DNA of 64,000 nt, from the NCBI GenBank assembly GCA_029817715.1, contig JARUPY010000087.1, forward strand, positions 3,906,001-3,970,000, read 5' to 3'. Shown piece by piece: positions 33,376 through 45,000 of the stretch (positions within the stretch are counted from its first letter, which is position 1; each line of letters opens with the position of its first letter). Source of the stretch: Melastoma dodecandrum. Lineage: Eukaryota > Streptophyta > Magnoliopsida > Myrtales > Melastomataceae. Under the pieces are notes generated by a model. That model was not told where the DNA came from and did no database searches. It saw only the letters and a program-made list of their open reading frames with translations. A program made the position numbers and the translations under genes.

Positions 33376-33851
33376 TTGTTTTAATCGTCTTGTTTCCTAA
33401 TTTATGTTATTGCGTCCTCGGATTTAAAAGCGTAATAACAATTAGGTCCTTTTTGTTTTCTTTCATTAATTCGTCCCACCAATGGTGTGTTACGGTATTT
33501 TAAATTCTTTTTGGTTATTATAATTGTTACCTGTAACTCTAGTTATCGTTAATTAATTTGGTTAAGATTCATCTATAAAAAATCCTTGACGTTAATACGC
33601 TAACAAAAATCGTTACCCGAACTCGATTACGTTTAAGTCAGGGCGTTCCCTTTCTCGTGTGACCTAGTCACACGTAATCGAATCCGAAATCTCAACAATG
33701 CCTCTTAATAACATTCGTTGACCACGAGAATACTAGACTCTCGTGTCAATGTCGGATTTTTACCCAGTCAACCGTTTGACTCACATTTAGTTACTATTAC
33801 AATAAACCATTTATATAATTATATCCGTCATAAAATTTCGGATCGTTAGAA
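33376..33851 (-). repeat. Proximal part of the gypsy 3' LTR
   Basis: On the minus strand a polypurine tract AAGGGGGGTGGA (33852-33863) is followed by TTCTAACGATCCG, a decayed TGTAACGATCC LTR start. The sequence is AT-rich without ORFs and ends at the viral/MULE insertion. Confidence 0.65.
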
Positions 33852-33936
33852 TCCACCCCCCTTAATTTAAATTTCACCCCCGAAATTTTCTTAATACATC
33901 GCATCACTCAAACAAATACGGGTACAACTCTCTCAT

Positions 33937-35047
33937 TCAGGACTCTGTTTCCCACGTCAGCTCTTCGAACTGACCATGCCTCCAGCGTACCCGTACCATT
34001 GGAACTACCTTTCGACGAAGCTGTTTCTCCATTCTGTCCACAATCTCAATAGGCTCAGTAGTGACTTGTAGATTCTGAGCCACCTCAATCCGCTCATCAT
34101 GCAGTACATGTCGAGGATCTGCCATGTACTTTCTCAGCATCGATACGTGGAACACGTTGTGGATATCAGACAACCCGGGTGGTAAGGCAAGTCTGTAAGC
34201 CATATTTCCGATCCTCTCCAAGATTTCATATGGCCCAATGTACCTTGAGCTCAACTTTCCTTTCAGCCCGAATCTCAAGTTCATTTTCGTAGGGGAGACC
34301 TTCAATAATACAAACTCTCCCCCCTCAAACTCAAGAGGTCTTCGCCGCCTATCTGCATAACATTTATATCTGCTTTTAGCGGCGAAGACGATCCTGGATG
34401 AGTCTAATCGCCTCCGTGGTCTCTCGTACCATATATGGGCCGAGTTCAGCATATTCTCCACCCTCATTCCAGCATAAAGGAGTCATACACAGGCGACCAT
34501 ACAGAGCCTCGAATGGTGCCATCTGAATGCTTTGCCGGTAACTGTTGTTGTACGAGAACTCTACCAATGGTAACTGTTCAACCCACGAACCCTCCATGTC
34601 CAGAGCACAGGCTCTCAACATGTCCTCTAGTATCTGGATGACTCGCTTTGTCTGACCATCAGTTTGAGGATGAAAAGTTGTACTCATGCTCAATCTCGTT
34701 CCCATCGACCGTTGTATTGTACTCCAGAAGCGTGAAGTGAATCCCGCATCTCTATCAGATACTATCACGCTGGGTACTCCGTGAAGGCGTATAATTTCTG
34801 TCACGTACAGCTTGGCCAGCTTCGTGACTGAGTAGGTCAAACAAATCTGAATACAATGAGCAGACTTGGTCAACCTGTCCACTATAACCCAAATTGAGTC
34901 AAATCCATGAGAACCCCCGGGTAGGTTGGTCATAAAATCCATGGCAACCTCGTCCCATTTCCACTGAGGAATCGGCAGCGGCTGTAGTTCTCCCCCCGGT
35001 CGTCTGTGCTCGATCTTGATTCTCTGACAAGTCAAGCAGCGACTCAC
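33937..35047 (-). pseudogene. Gypsy integrase
   Basis: Two frames overlap near 34400. The piece at 35047-34376 holds the end of the zinc finger (CLTCQRIK) and the catalytic core (WDEVAMDFMTNLPG, VIVSDRDAGFTSRFW, HPQTDGQTKRVIQ). The piece at 34467-33937 holds the C-terminal GPY/F and tail (RPLEFEGGEFVLLKVSPTK, YIGPYEILERIG). The usual Glu of the DDE triad appears replaced in TDGQTKRVIQ, where relatives have a Glu. The frame change and the broken N-terminus (35048-35412, several stops) make it dead. Confidence 0.82.
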
Positions 35048-35412
35048 GTACTATGCCACATCTATTTTCATTCCCGGGCACCAATATTGCTTTCTTAAAT
35101 TTTGATACATCTTCATAACTCCAGGGTGGATACTGTAAGTATTCTAGTGTGCCTCATCCATAATTGGGGTACGAAGATCCTCTTGAGCAGGGACGCATAT
35201 ACGACCTTGGAAGCGTAGCAAGTCATCATCAGACACGCTGAACTCATCATCCATCTGATATCGCAACCTGGATCGTATTTCTGCTAAGTACTGGTCCTCT
35301 AAGCCTCACGAATCTGGCCAATCAGTTCAGACCCGATAATCATAGTCGCAAGAATGGCCTCAATACCGCAGAAGCCCACTCTAACTCTAATCTCATTTAC
35401 TTGCTCGTGCAA

Positions 35413-36235
35413 TCACCATTCCTCTATCTCGATGCTCGCCAGCGAGGCAGTCTTGCGACTCAGGGCATCAGCCACCACATTGGCCCTACCTGGGTGGTAA
35501 GAAATCGTGCAGTCATAATCCTTTAACAGTTTCATCCAGTGCCTCTGCCTCATATTTAGTTCATCCTGAGAAAATAGATACTTCAGGCTTTTATGGTCGG
35601 TGAATATTTCGAAAGTCTCACCATATAGGTAGTCACGCCATAACTTCAGAGCAAAGACCACTGCGGCAAATTCCAAGTCATGAGTAGGGTAGTTATGCTC
35701 ATGCGCTTTCAACTGTCTGGAGGCATAAGTTACCACTCTTTCATGTTGCATCAGCACTGCTCCTAACCCGTGATAGGAAGTGTCGCAATAGACAGCAAAT
35801 CCCCCACTGCCACTGGGCAAAACCAATATTGGCGCTGTAGTAAGCCGATTCTTTAATTCCGTGAAGCTCTCCTCGCACTTGTGGTTCCACTCAAAGGCGA
35901 TACCCTTTTTCAATAGCTGGGTCAACGGTCGAGCGATCCTGGAGAACCCCTCGATGAAACGTCTATAATACCCAGCCAATCCGAGGAAGCTTCGCATTTC
36001 TGTTACTGTCGTAGGACAAGACCAGTTCAAGACAGCTTCAACTTTAGTCGGGTCTACTGCAATGCCCTCTGCAGAAACGACATGGCCCAGAAAGCTAACG
36101 CTGCTCATCCAGAATTCGCACTTACTCAGCTTAGCATACAACTGATTTTGCCGTAGTACCTCCAAAACTAATCTCAGATGCTCAGCATGCTCTTGGAATA
36201 CACCAGGATATCATCTATGAACACCACCACAAACA
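35413..36235 (-). pseudogene. Gypsy RNase H and end of reverse transcriptase
   Basis: 250 codons with the RT thumb ([37 protein letters not shown]) and RNase H ([58 protein letters not shown]). Upstream the catalytic FIDD region sits at 36180-36235, and the frame is interrupted by the LARD insertion after the GATCC at 36236. RT resumes at 49662. Confidence 0.85.
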
Positions 36236-37134
36236 GATCCTGTAATACCCCAAATTATTTTCAATGATTTTCCTTCATTTATTTTATTAAGTTTTTAAGT
36301 AAAAAATTACAAAAACCCATTCAAATTGAAGCCCTACCCCATATACATGGACATGGACCTTCAATTTCATGAATGACATGGCCAAGGTCCATTTAAAAGC
36401 CCAACTTTATGGCTATTTTTTTCAAGTGACGAATTTTTATTTTATTTTATTTGTCATTATCTTCATTTAATCAAAATCATCTGCATCACGTTTAGTTGAT
36501 TCATCGTATCCCCTTTGATTATTCTTCCTTTCCTGAATTCTCATCAGATGATTTGAGAGAAATCATTTGTTACCCAAAAATAGAGAAACAATCACTCTTT
36601 TCTTTCATCACAAAATTTTTACTTTCTCTGTATGGCTGAAAATCCTCTTTGGATTTTTAGAAAATTCCATCAGACAATTATTGAGGCAAATGTAAAAAAG
36701 AAAAACAGAGATTCCCTGTCAGAGAATCTCTGAAATCCTCTGAGCCAAAGCCACCCCATCCCCTATCAGAGAATCATCCGATCAGACAATCTCCAATCAG
36801 AGAATCAGGTCTCTCCTCTCAGACGTCCCTCACCTCCAGACGCTCCTCCCCTCTGAGGAATCGGAGGCCAACTTCTCCTCCCTTTACATACGACCAGAGG
36901 CCAACTCCTTTTGACGAATGCCCGGAGAATTCTGCTTCAGAGGAGATAGAGGGTGTCTCAGGTGCTTCACCGAAGTCGATCCTCTAACCGGGGTAGTATT
37001 CGACTGACTGCTCGTTTTTCGCTTGTTGGTCTGCCAAAAAAAAAGCAAATGGACTATTTATAATCGCCATTCATAAGGGCGCAGCTGAAAACTTCGTGAT
37101 AGTGGCAGGTCAGTCTAGTGAATTTGTAAGATAC

Positions 37135-37438
37135 CTTGCTACGAGAACTAGAAAAACTTATCTCTGTCTGGTAATGGAGGAAAAGCCGTTTGTTTTCCTC
37201 TTGTAACTTGCTATTCTCTTCAGAAAATAGCTTGACCTGTGTGAAAAATGAGAGAAACACATTTAAGCTTCTCAAATAATTAAAACATATAGCTAAAAGA
37301 AAACCCAACTCATCCTTCACCAATTGATTCACCTCGCCCTCGGCTTTACAGAGGTTGATCCTGCAGAGTTCTTTATCTTTCTCAAGTTTTATCAGCACTG
37401 CAGCTAGTGACAAAACTTTTCGTGTTGATGATCTTGAC
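37135..37438 (-). pseudogene. Captured host gene fragment, two coiled-coil exons
   Basis: On the minus strand, exon A (37438-37321) and exon B (37236-37135) are bounded by good splice signals. An acceptor ends GGCAG before A, a donor GTGAAG follows A, an acceptor CACAG precedes B and a donor GTATCT follows B. Encoded segments such as LIKLEKDKELCRINLCKAEG and FSEENSKLQEENKRLFLHY are strongly coiled-coil. I do not recognise the parent gene. The fragment lies inside the hAT element in the orientation opposite to its transposase, as expected of a transduplicated gene piece. Confidence 0.55.
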
Positions 37439-37604
37439 CTGCCATACACAGGACAAAACAAAAAGTAACACCATCTCATTGTTATCAGCAAGTGTCTCCT
37501 GAGAGAATATGAATGACAAGTAACAGCAGCATGCTAAAGCATCTTCTTATAAAAGAATACTACAATCACATGTCCGACATCTGAAGCAACTCCTTCCATG
37601 ACAC

Positions 37605-39559
37605 TTGAGAGCTATGTGCTTTAATACAACAAAGAAGGATGCACTAGAAGATGAGAACTTCAAAGCAAATAAAAGGAAGAGAACTTCAGTAGTTTGGGAT
37701 GATTTTGAAGAAATTTTGGAGAATGGAGAGAAGAAAGCTAAATGCTCTCATTGCCGCCATCTCTTAACAATTCTTAAATCGGGGAGTACATCTCACTTAA
37801 AGAGGCATAGAGATAATTGTTTTAAGAGGAAGATGAAATCGAAAGAAGATGAAAGATAAACGCACTTGAATTTTCCGTCAATCGATGGAGCTACACTTCT
37901 AGTTCCCACGTTGCATTCCGGGAAGTTTGACATGGAACAAATGCGGGAGGCACTGCACATTGGATTATGATGCATGAACATCCATTTTTCATTTTGGATG
38001 AACAGGGATTCAATATGATGATGAAGTTAGGGATGCCCGAATGGAAAAAGATTGGTACAGTTACAGGCAAGACGGATTGTATGAAAGTGTATGAGATTGA
38101 AAAGAGGAAGTTGAAGAAGAATCTTGAAAGTGTTAGCAAAATCAGTTTGACAACTGATTGTTGGAAATCAAAGAACCAAAGATAGAGTATATGGTTGTTA
38201 CAGGGCATTGGATTGACCAATCTTAGAAGTTGCACAAGAGGGTCTTGAGCTTCTTTCACATTCCACCCCCGAGAACAGGTATTTTGATTTCCGATGCAAT
38301 TTTTAAATGCATGAAAGATTGGGCTATTGAGAACAAGGTTTATTCTGTTACTGTTGATAATGCATATAGTAATGATGTTGCTATCAAGTATTTGAAGGAG
38401 ACGATTCAAGTCTCAAGGAAGTTATTGGGCGGAGGAAAGTTATTTCATGTTCGATGTTGTGCATATGTTCTGAATCTTTGTGTTCAGGATGGATTGGATG
38501 AAATTAAAGACATCATCCAAGTAGTGAGGCAATGTGTGGAATACGTGAATCGTTCCGATGATAGGCTGATAAAATTTGTTAAGTGTGTACAACAACTACA
38601 ATTGAAAGAAAGGAGATTGGTTCGTGATTGCAAAACTCGATGGAACTCAACTTTCGAGATGCTTAGTTGTGCTTTAAAGTTCAAGAATGCTTTTAGAATG
38701 CTCTATCAACGATTCATTATTTGATTGTTGCCCTTTGGATGAACATTGGGATAAAGCTCATAAGATTTGTTAGTTGTTGGAGTCATTTTGGACAGCTACA
38801 CATATTATTTCAGGCAGTGAGTATACTACTTCGAATTTATATCTTCAAGAAGTTCAAAAGGTAAAATCGGCCTTAGATATTGCTGCTGAACATTCAGATG
38901 AATTTATTAAGGCATTAGCATGAAAGATGAAGCTCAAGTTTGACAAATATTGGGGCGAATGCAACTTATTGATGGCTGTTGCTGCGGTGCTCGACCCAAG
39001 TCAAAAAATAATGGCAGTTGATTTCTGTTTTCCAAAGCTTTATTCTGACAGAGATGTTTCAAAGAATAAAGATTTGATTGAAAAAACAATTGAAGGCCTT
39101 TATGAAGAATATGTTACAGAGCATTCGAAGGCATCTTCTGACTATTCGAATTATGAGAGTTTGGGTTCTTCTAGCAGTGTTGGCATGCAAGCAAGTATTA
39201 CTCAAAACTGGGATGATTTTAAATCATATTATGAAAAACTTGAGCCTTCAGGGCCTAGAAAATCTGAATTGGCCGAGTATTTGGAAAAAAGTCGTCTAAA
39301 AAAGAGTGAAATTGGCAAAGACTTTTCTTGTTTGGATTGGTGGAAGATGAATCGGGTACATTACCCAATTTTGTCAAGAATGGCAGCTCATATTTTAGCC
39401 ATCCTAATAAGCTCAGTGGCTTCTAAAGCTACATTCAGTGCTGGAACGAGGGTAATTGATGCTTATCGTTCATCTCTTTCTCCGAATACGGTAGAAGCAT
39501 TACTTTGTGGAGGAGATTGGCTTCGACATTTACATTGGATGAAAAAAATTGAAAAGTAA
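37605..39559 (+). pseudogene. hAT-family transposase
   Basis: Pieces in order: BED zinc finger (CSHCRHLLTILKSGSTSHLK, then RH as the His pair) at 37605-37859; a short block at 37967-38185 (LTTDCWKSKNQR); the RNase-H-like core at 38230-38724 (VYSVTVDNAYSNDVAIKYL, HVRCCAYVLNLCVQDGL, CKTRWNSTFEML); and the hATC dimerisation domain at 38927-39559 (FSCLDWWKMNRVHYPILSRM, ATFSAGTRVIDAYRSSLSPN). Stops and frame changes separate the pieces, so it is dead. Domain order matches Ac/Tag1-like plant hAT transposases. Confidence 0.88.
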
Positions 39560-40039
39560 GTTTTTTTCATTTAAAGTTTTTTCAATTTATGAAATATATT
39601 ATTTATTAAACATGTTACTAACCTAAGCTTTTTATTTCTCTTTTTTGTTTCTTTTACAGAAAGGGAAAACATACCAAGAGATATTTATTCAAGTACCTAA
39701 TTCAACTTCTTGAAGTAAGCTAAATATCGTTACATACTTTATAAAATTTTAAGATATTTATTGTCTTATTATTATTATGGTGATTGTAATACTCTTTATA
39801 ATATTTTATATGCAGGTGATGATGCTTGTGATATTATTATGATTGGTAATTAAGTTATATCGTGAAGATGTTTTAAGAGTATGATTCCTGTGGTTTGTGA
39901 TTGTTTTGATAAATCTGGTTCTATTGATGGAGATGTTTTGGGAGAATAGTTTGGAGATGTTTTGGAATTATGATTTTGTTGAAATATTTTGACAACATTG
40001 TTCATATTTATGTTTTTGAAGTGAACCTTATTATATATG

Positions 40040-40304
40040 TTTTCGAGCCAACCGAGCCGAGTTCGAGTCAAAGTCAATATATGTATATTTTGAAATCGAG
40101 CTCGAGCTTTCGAGCCGAGTTTTCGAGCCAAGCTTAGGCTCGATCTACATTCGAGCCTTTCGAGCCGAGCTCGAGCTCTCCATAATTGGAACAAGCCGAG
40201 TTCGAGCTCCAATTATACGAGCTCGATCGAGCTCGAGCTTTTCCTAATCGAGCCGAGCTCGAGCCTGGGAGTACTCGGTCTCGACTCGACTCATTTTCAT
40301 CCCT
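40040..40304 (+). repeat. hAT right subterminal repeats and end
   Basis: Many copies of TTCGAGCC and GAGCTCGAGC in both orientations are packed into about 220 bp next to the terminal inverted repeat. Such subterminal motifs are transposase binding sites in hAT elements. Confidence 0.7.
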
Positions 40305-42019
40305 TCTTTTGACTAATTATACTTGGGTTACGTATGCTGGAATAACGAATTACAAAAAACGCATGTGCTTTATCTTACTTGTTTTTGTTCTTCAGACAGT
40401 ACGTTAACCATAAAAATAATTTTTATAGAAAACACGTTTAATGTTCCTTGTTTTGATATATTATCAAATTTATCATTTTCAGATTTCAAGTTATGATTTT
40501 TTGAATATTAACCATATTTCTGGCATGTTTTCAGTGCTATGTATCATAAACTATTTTGTTTCAAAATTTGCACATGTTCAAAAATTTTGAAATTTTAATA
40601 TGCTATTTCTTATATGACTAGAAAGACATCTAATTTTATTTTACTGAATTTTGACGTTTTCTGATTAAAATATGCTTAAAATGATTTCGACATGTGATCT
40701 GAACGTTTTCAACAGTTTTTTTTCAGTAAAACCGATTTTATTTATTTTCTGTTAATCTATTTCATGTAAACTTTTGCAAATATGATTTCCCTTAAGTTAA
40801 CCATATTTTAGCACTAGTTTTGCTTCAATTGAATTTTTGGATCAAAAGTTATATATTTTTTTTAAGTGGTCTGCAAATCAGATCGCGCGTCGGGTCTCAC
40901 CCAATTTTGTGAAATTTTCTGCTATGTTGGGCTTAATATCTTAATTCCAAAATTTGATATTTCATGTTTTTATCAGGTTAAGAATATATTTCTATATTTT
41001 TATGATTTTTTAGAGCCCATTTGCATATTTTTCAACATTTTTCCCTACATTGCATCATTGAGTTGTTTTGGGCTCTTTGACTGTTTTATTATTGGGCTTG
41101 CAGGTACCCGTGGACTATCAACGTCGTTGGTCAACTTCAACACACCTAGAAGGAGTCCCTGTCGACGGTCCTCAAGACATGACGACACGTGGAGTTCGAC
41201 CGTGGTGGATGCTTCACAAAAGCGGACCCAACTGACAAGCTTAGTCGATGACATGCCATCCCGGTAGGCCTCAGGTACATGAGGGAGGTGCCGGCCTCCC
41301 GTTTTTTTTTATTTCCACATGTAACGGGTCGTGGGCCCAACTGCATAGGCCTACGATCACCACCCTTCCCCGCTACCTTTGATCTCAATAATTGTCTGTG
41401 TCTGTCCGCATGCCTTAGGCCCATAGGTTTATCATCGCATGTTGTTTGTACAACAAATAAACATGAGTTCGGACTCAAAAAGCCCGAATCGGGTCCAACG
41501 CCCGTAAAATAGAGACATGAGTCCGGAGTGATGCCCGGATCGGGTCCAACACCCCTTAACCAAAAGTAAACTTTTGAAGCAAATGCCTCATTTTTCGCAT
41601 GTTTAAATGTAAGAGTTAGTAATTAGGGATCCCCGAATCCTACTATGGTTTTCCGACTTAGACCAATTTTCAAAAATAAGTCGGTGGCGACTCCGTATTC
41701 GTTTACCTAAGTTAAACAACAGTTTTACGAAGTCATTTTGGATGAGGGACTGGCGACACGAGCCGCTCCGGATTTCTCCCGAAAATTCCTTCTTCGGATC
41801 ATGCTCCGCCTTTCGCTCGCCGCCTCTTAGGAAAACAGAGATGGTTGGTGAGGGCCGGAGCAGGCCCAGTTAGGAATCCAGGGAGGGATCACCCGATTCC
41901 CTTCCGCAGCGTCCGACGCTGGAGTCGTGACGTCGATCGGTTGGGCGTTGGGGAGTAGGCCCGGATCATTGGGTCGTCCGAACCGCCGCGCGCGTGCTAG
42001 GCCGGAAGGGGCGCGTACA

Positions 42020-45000
42020 TCCCGTATGGCGACTCCACTGGGGACTCTGCATATGGATTCCTTTCGAACGCTTTTACATTTTTAATCCACATGCGGAGAT
42101 GAGTTCTTATTTGCACATGTCATTGCTTGGCTCAGTGCCCTTTGTCTGCCCTCATGGTTGTGTCTGTTTACCGCTTGCTAGGCATGTCTAGGAGTGCCCG
42201 AACCCGGGGCTAGGATTTTTAGGGCACCGAGAGGCCCAGCCTGCTGCTCTTTGTGGTATGGTTTTTGGCCGGAGCACCCCTCCCTTAGTACGAGGGAGGT
42301 TTAGAAGCCTTCATCCGAGTCTAGCATTGATTGCTCACTACAGGTACCAGACGCCGCACGTGCATTTTTATGTTGCTGAGTGACTGCTACATGTACAGGC
42401 ACAGGTACCAGGTACTCTTGTCTGCAATAAACTGTAAACTAACATTGCTCGTTTTGTAGTTGGGTACTTTTTATAATGGGCTTCAAGAACCTTTATTTCT
42501 CCTATCCTTACCTATTTTACTGCTTACTGCATTAATTCATTCGCATGATCACATGAGTGTCTATTTGATTGCAGTAGTTATATTATCATGTCATTCATAG
42601 TAACAGCTCCATTGCATCATTACGAGTGCGATTAAGTACAAGCACAAGAATGCATACTTTTCTTTATATACGAGTGCGATTAAATATCATCACAAATTTA
42701 TCATGCATCGATTACACTGTTGCATGATACTAATCCAAACATTCTCTCTACTTTCCTTTCGAGGTTTAATTCTCTAATATGACTCCTCGAACGGGAGTAG
42801 GGACAAGGCGTGACATTACAAATCTACAAGCACGGGAATGCCAAAGATTCATCGACGATTACCAAGGCCCTAAGTCGAACATCTAACACCTAAAGACCAA
42901 AGTTTCTATTTCGGCTACCAAGGTCCAAAGCTGTTTATCCAACGACAAGAGCCTAAAGTGTTATCAATAGCTACCAAAGTATAAAGCCAAACACGAACAC
43001 CAAAGATCACCCAACGGCTACAAAAGTTCAAAGTCGAATCTACAACAACATGAAAACCCCAAGGAGGTTACATCTCACCAGCCAACCGCAGTCAACATCA
43101 GAGCTAATGACGAGCCCATAGAGCCGTTCACGGACATGCTAAAATCGAACACACTGGGGACATCACGCCCCTACGGATCCGACAACCGCTCCAAAGAAAC
43201 AGAAGCGATTTCAATACGTCATCATTCGTCACAACTTCGGCACCAACAGAAACATCATTCCAAACACGGGCAATTCCCCAGCTTACAACTCAACAACACA
43301 ATCCAGCACAAGGTCAGTCACCGCATCACTCATTGACGAAAGACAAGCACCTCGGCCCACTACATGAGTGGTCAATCCCCACCCAAGCCCACCGCATGGC
43401 TCTATCAACTTTGCACATTCACGACATTCAACAGAAGATCAATCATCTTAACCGAGAAGAACTGCCACAAGCACTCAACACAGATACTCTTCAACATTAC
43501 AACACATGAAAGGGAGTATTTGTTCCTTGTTCAGTACTTTCTTGCAAAAATAAGTTACATGAGCTCACTTATTTTAGCCCTTGTTGCATGTTGACGAAGG
43601 CGTGGGTGGCAGGGTGGTAAAGTTTCGAGCCAAAGCCTTGAAACAGTTTTGAGCCAAAGCTTCAAAATATCCTTCGTTGTCAACAAAACGACGATCTACA
43701 TGAAAAGGAGTATTCGTTCCTCAACTAATACCTTCTCTGCAGAACAGGTTACATGAGCTTACTTGTTTTGCCCTTCGGCTTGTCTCATAGGTACGTGAAC
43801 ATCCTAGGCAGACGATGAAGGCGAGGGTGGTTGGGTGGAAAAGTTTTCGAGCTAAAGTTTCGAAACAGCCTTTGTTAGCAAAACAACAACGACGACAACA
43901 CGAGAATAATCTGGGGCAAATTCCGAGCGATCCTGGGGCAAATCCCCGACCGATCCTGGGGCAAATTTCCAAGCGATCGTAGGGCAAATCCCCGACCGAT
44001 CCTGGGGTAAATCTCCGAGCGATCGTAGGGCATATCTCCGAGCGGTCCTGGGGAAAATCTCCAAGCTATCCTGGGACAAGACTGAGTAATCTTAGTTAAT
44101 TCTCCGTTGACAAACCAATGAATCACATGAAAGGAGTACATGAGCGTCCTAGAAAGACAATCAACAAATTTTGAACCAGAGCTTCAGAACAATCTTCGTC
44201 AGCAAACTTCTTTATATCCCCAAGGAGTCAACTAGGGCAAAGAACACTGACAATAAACATGAAAAGGGAGTATCACACAATTATTACTCTCTTCATCAAG
44301 CTAAATGAAATTACATGAGTCGATTTCATTTACGTCCTTTGTCACGTGGGTAGGTACAATATCTCCTCACACGAATGGTACACAACTCCTATGACAAAGG
44401 CGAGGGTGGCAAAACTTTATGCCAAAGTCTTGTCGCAATTTCGTCAAATCCTTCGATTCCCACGGACGAAGATGCACTGATGAAATTATACAAATGGAAG
44501 TACCAAAGCTCAACTTCACCTTTCTTATAAATGAAATTACATGAGCAAATTTCATTTCCACTCTAAAAAGAATCAAGTTACACGAAGACACTTATTTTCT
44601 TATCATCTGTTTGATAGGTACATGAGCAACCTTATACAGTGGATACAAAGCCAGAGTAGCCACTTCGTCAAACCTTCAATTCTATCGGACAAAGACGCAA
44701 TGAAGAAACATAGTAAGGGAAGTATCAAAGCTCTACTTCGCTTTTCATATAAATGAATTTACATAAGCAAACTTCATTCTTACTTTAAAAGAAACAAGTT
44801 ACATGAGCTCACTTGTTGTCCGCCCTTTGGCGAGTGCAGGTATATGAACATCCTTGCATTACGAACAAAGGCACGGGCGGTTGGGTGGAAATTTCGAATC
44901 AAAATTCGATATTGCCTTTGTTTATCACCAATGATGATTGCATTAATTCAATTATAGCACTTTCTCTATGAAACAAGTTACAAGAGCTCACTTGTGTGTC

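Larger units (their letters stand above)
24705..33384 (+). mobile_element. Endogenous caulimovirid genome bounded by Mutator-like inverted repeats and 9-bp target duplication
   Basis: The element 24714-33375 (8662 bp) is flanked by TTGTTTTAA at 24705-24713 and 33376-33384. Its ends are inverted repeats of about 125 bp. Between them lie, on the plus strand, ORF1 (24851), a large polyprotein ORF, a third ORF to 32264, a TATA box at 32601, a leader ORF and a tRNA-Met primer site at 33194. The proteins place it in Caulimoviridae (plant pararetroviruses). The inverted ends and 9-bp duplication are what Mutator-like (MULE) transposition leaves, not what illegitimate viral integration leaves. Either a MULE captured a viral genome or the virus integrated inside a MULE. 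Frame breaks make the copy defective. Confidence 0.8.
36918..40304 (+). mobile_element. Decayed hAT transposon with captured gene fragment
   Basis: The right end reads ...GACTCGACTCATTTTCATCCCT, i.e. an inverted AGGGATGAAAATGAGTCGAG end typical of plant hAT elements. Subterminal TCGAGC-rich repeats and a broken hAT transposase lie inside. No matching left end is seen near 36918, so the left side is deleted together with the missing piece of LTR. LTR homology stops at 36917 and resumes at 40305. Confidence 0.78.
36241..42019 (+). repeat. 5' LTR of the LARD, interrupted
   Basis: 36241-36917 matches the first part of the 3' LTR from 46779. 40305-42019 matches 47939-49656, including the GC-rich promoter-distal part. 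Between them lies the hAT relic, in place of about 480 bp of LTR (3' LTR positions 47455-47938). Confidence 0.88.

Noticed and set aside
43905..44075. Possible CRISPR-like array
   Set aside because: Direct tandem copies without spacers in eukaryotic retroelement DNA.
43721..44141. Minus-strand ORFs with repeated PGPLGD/RSGICP-like peptides
   Set aside because: Translation of a 23-bp tandem DNA repeat in three frames; not a protein repeat.
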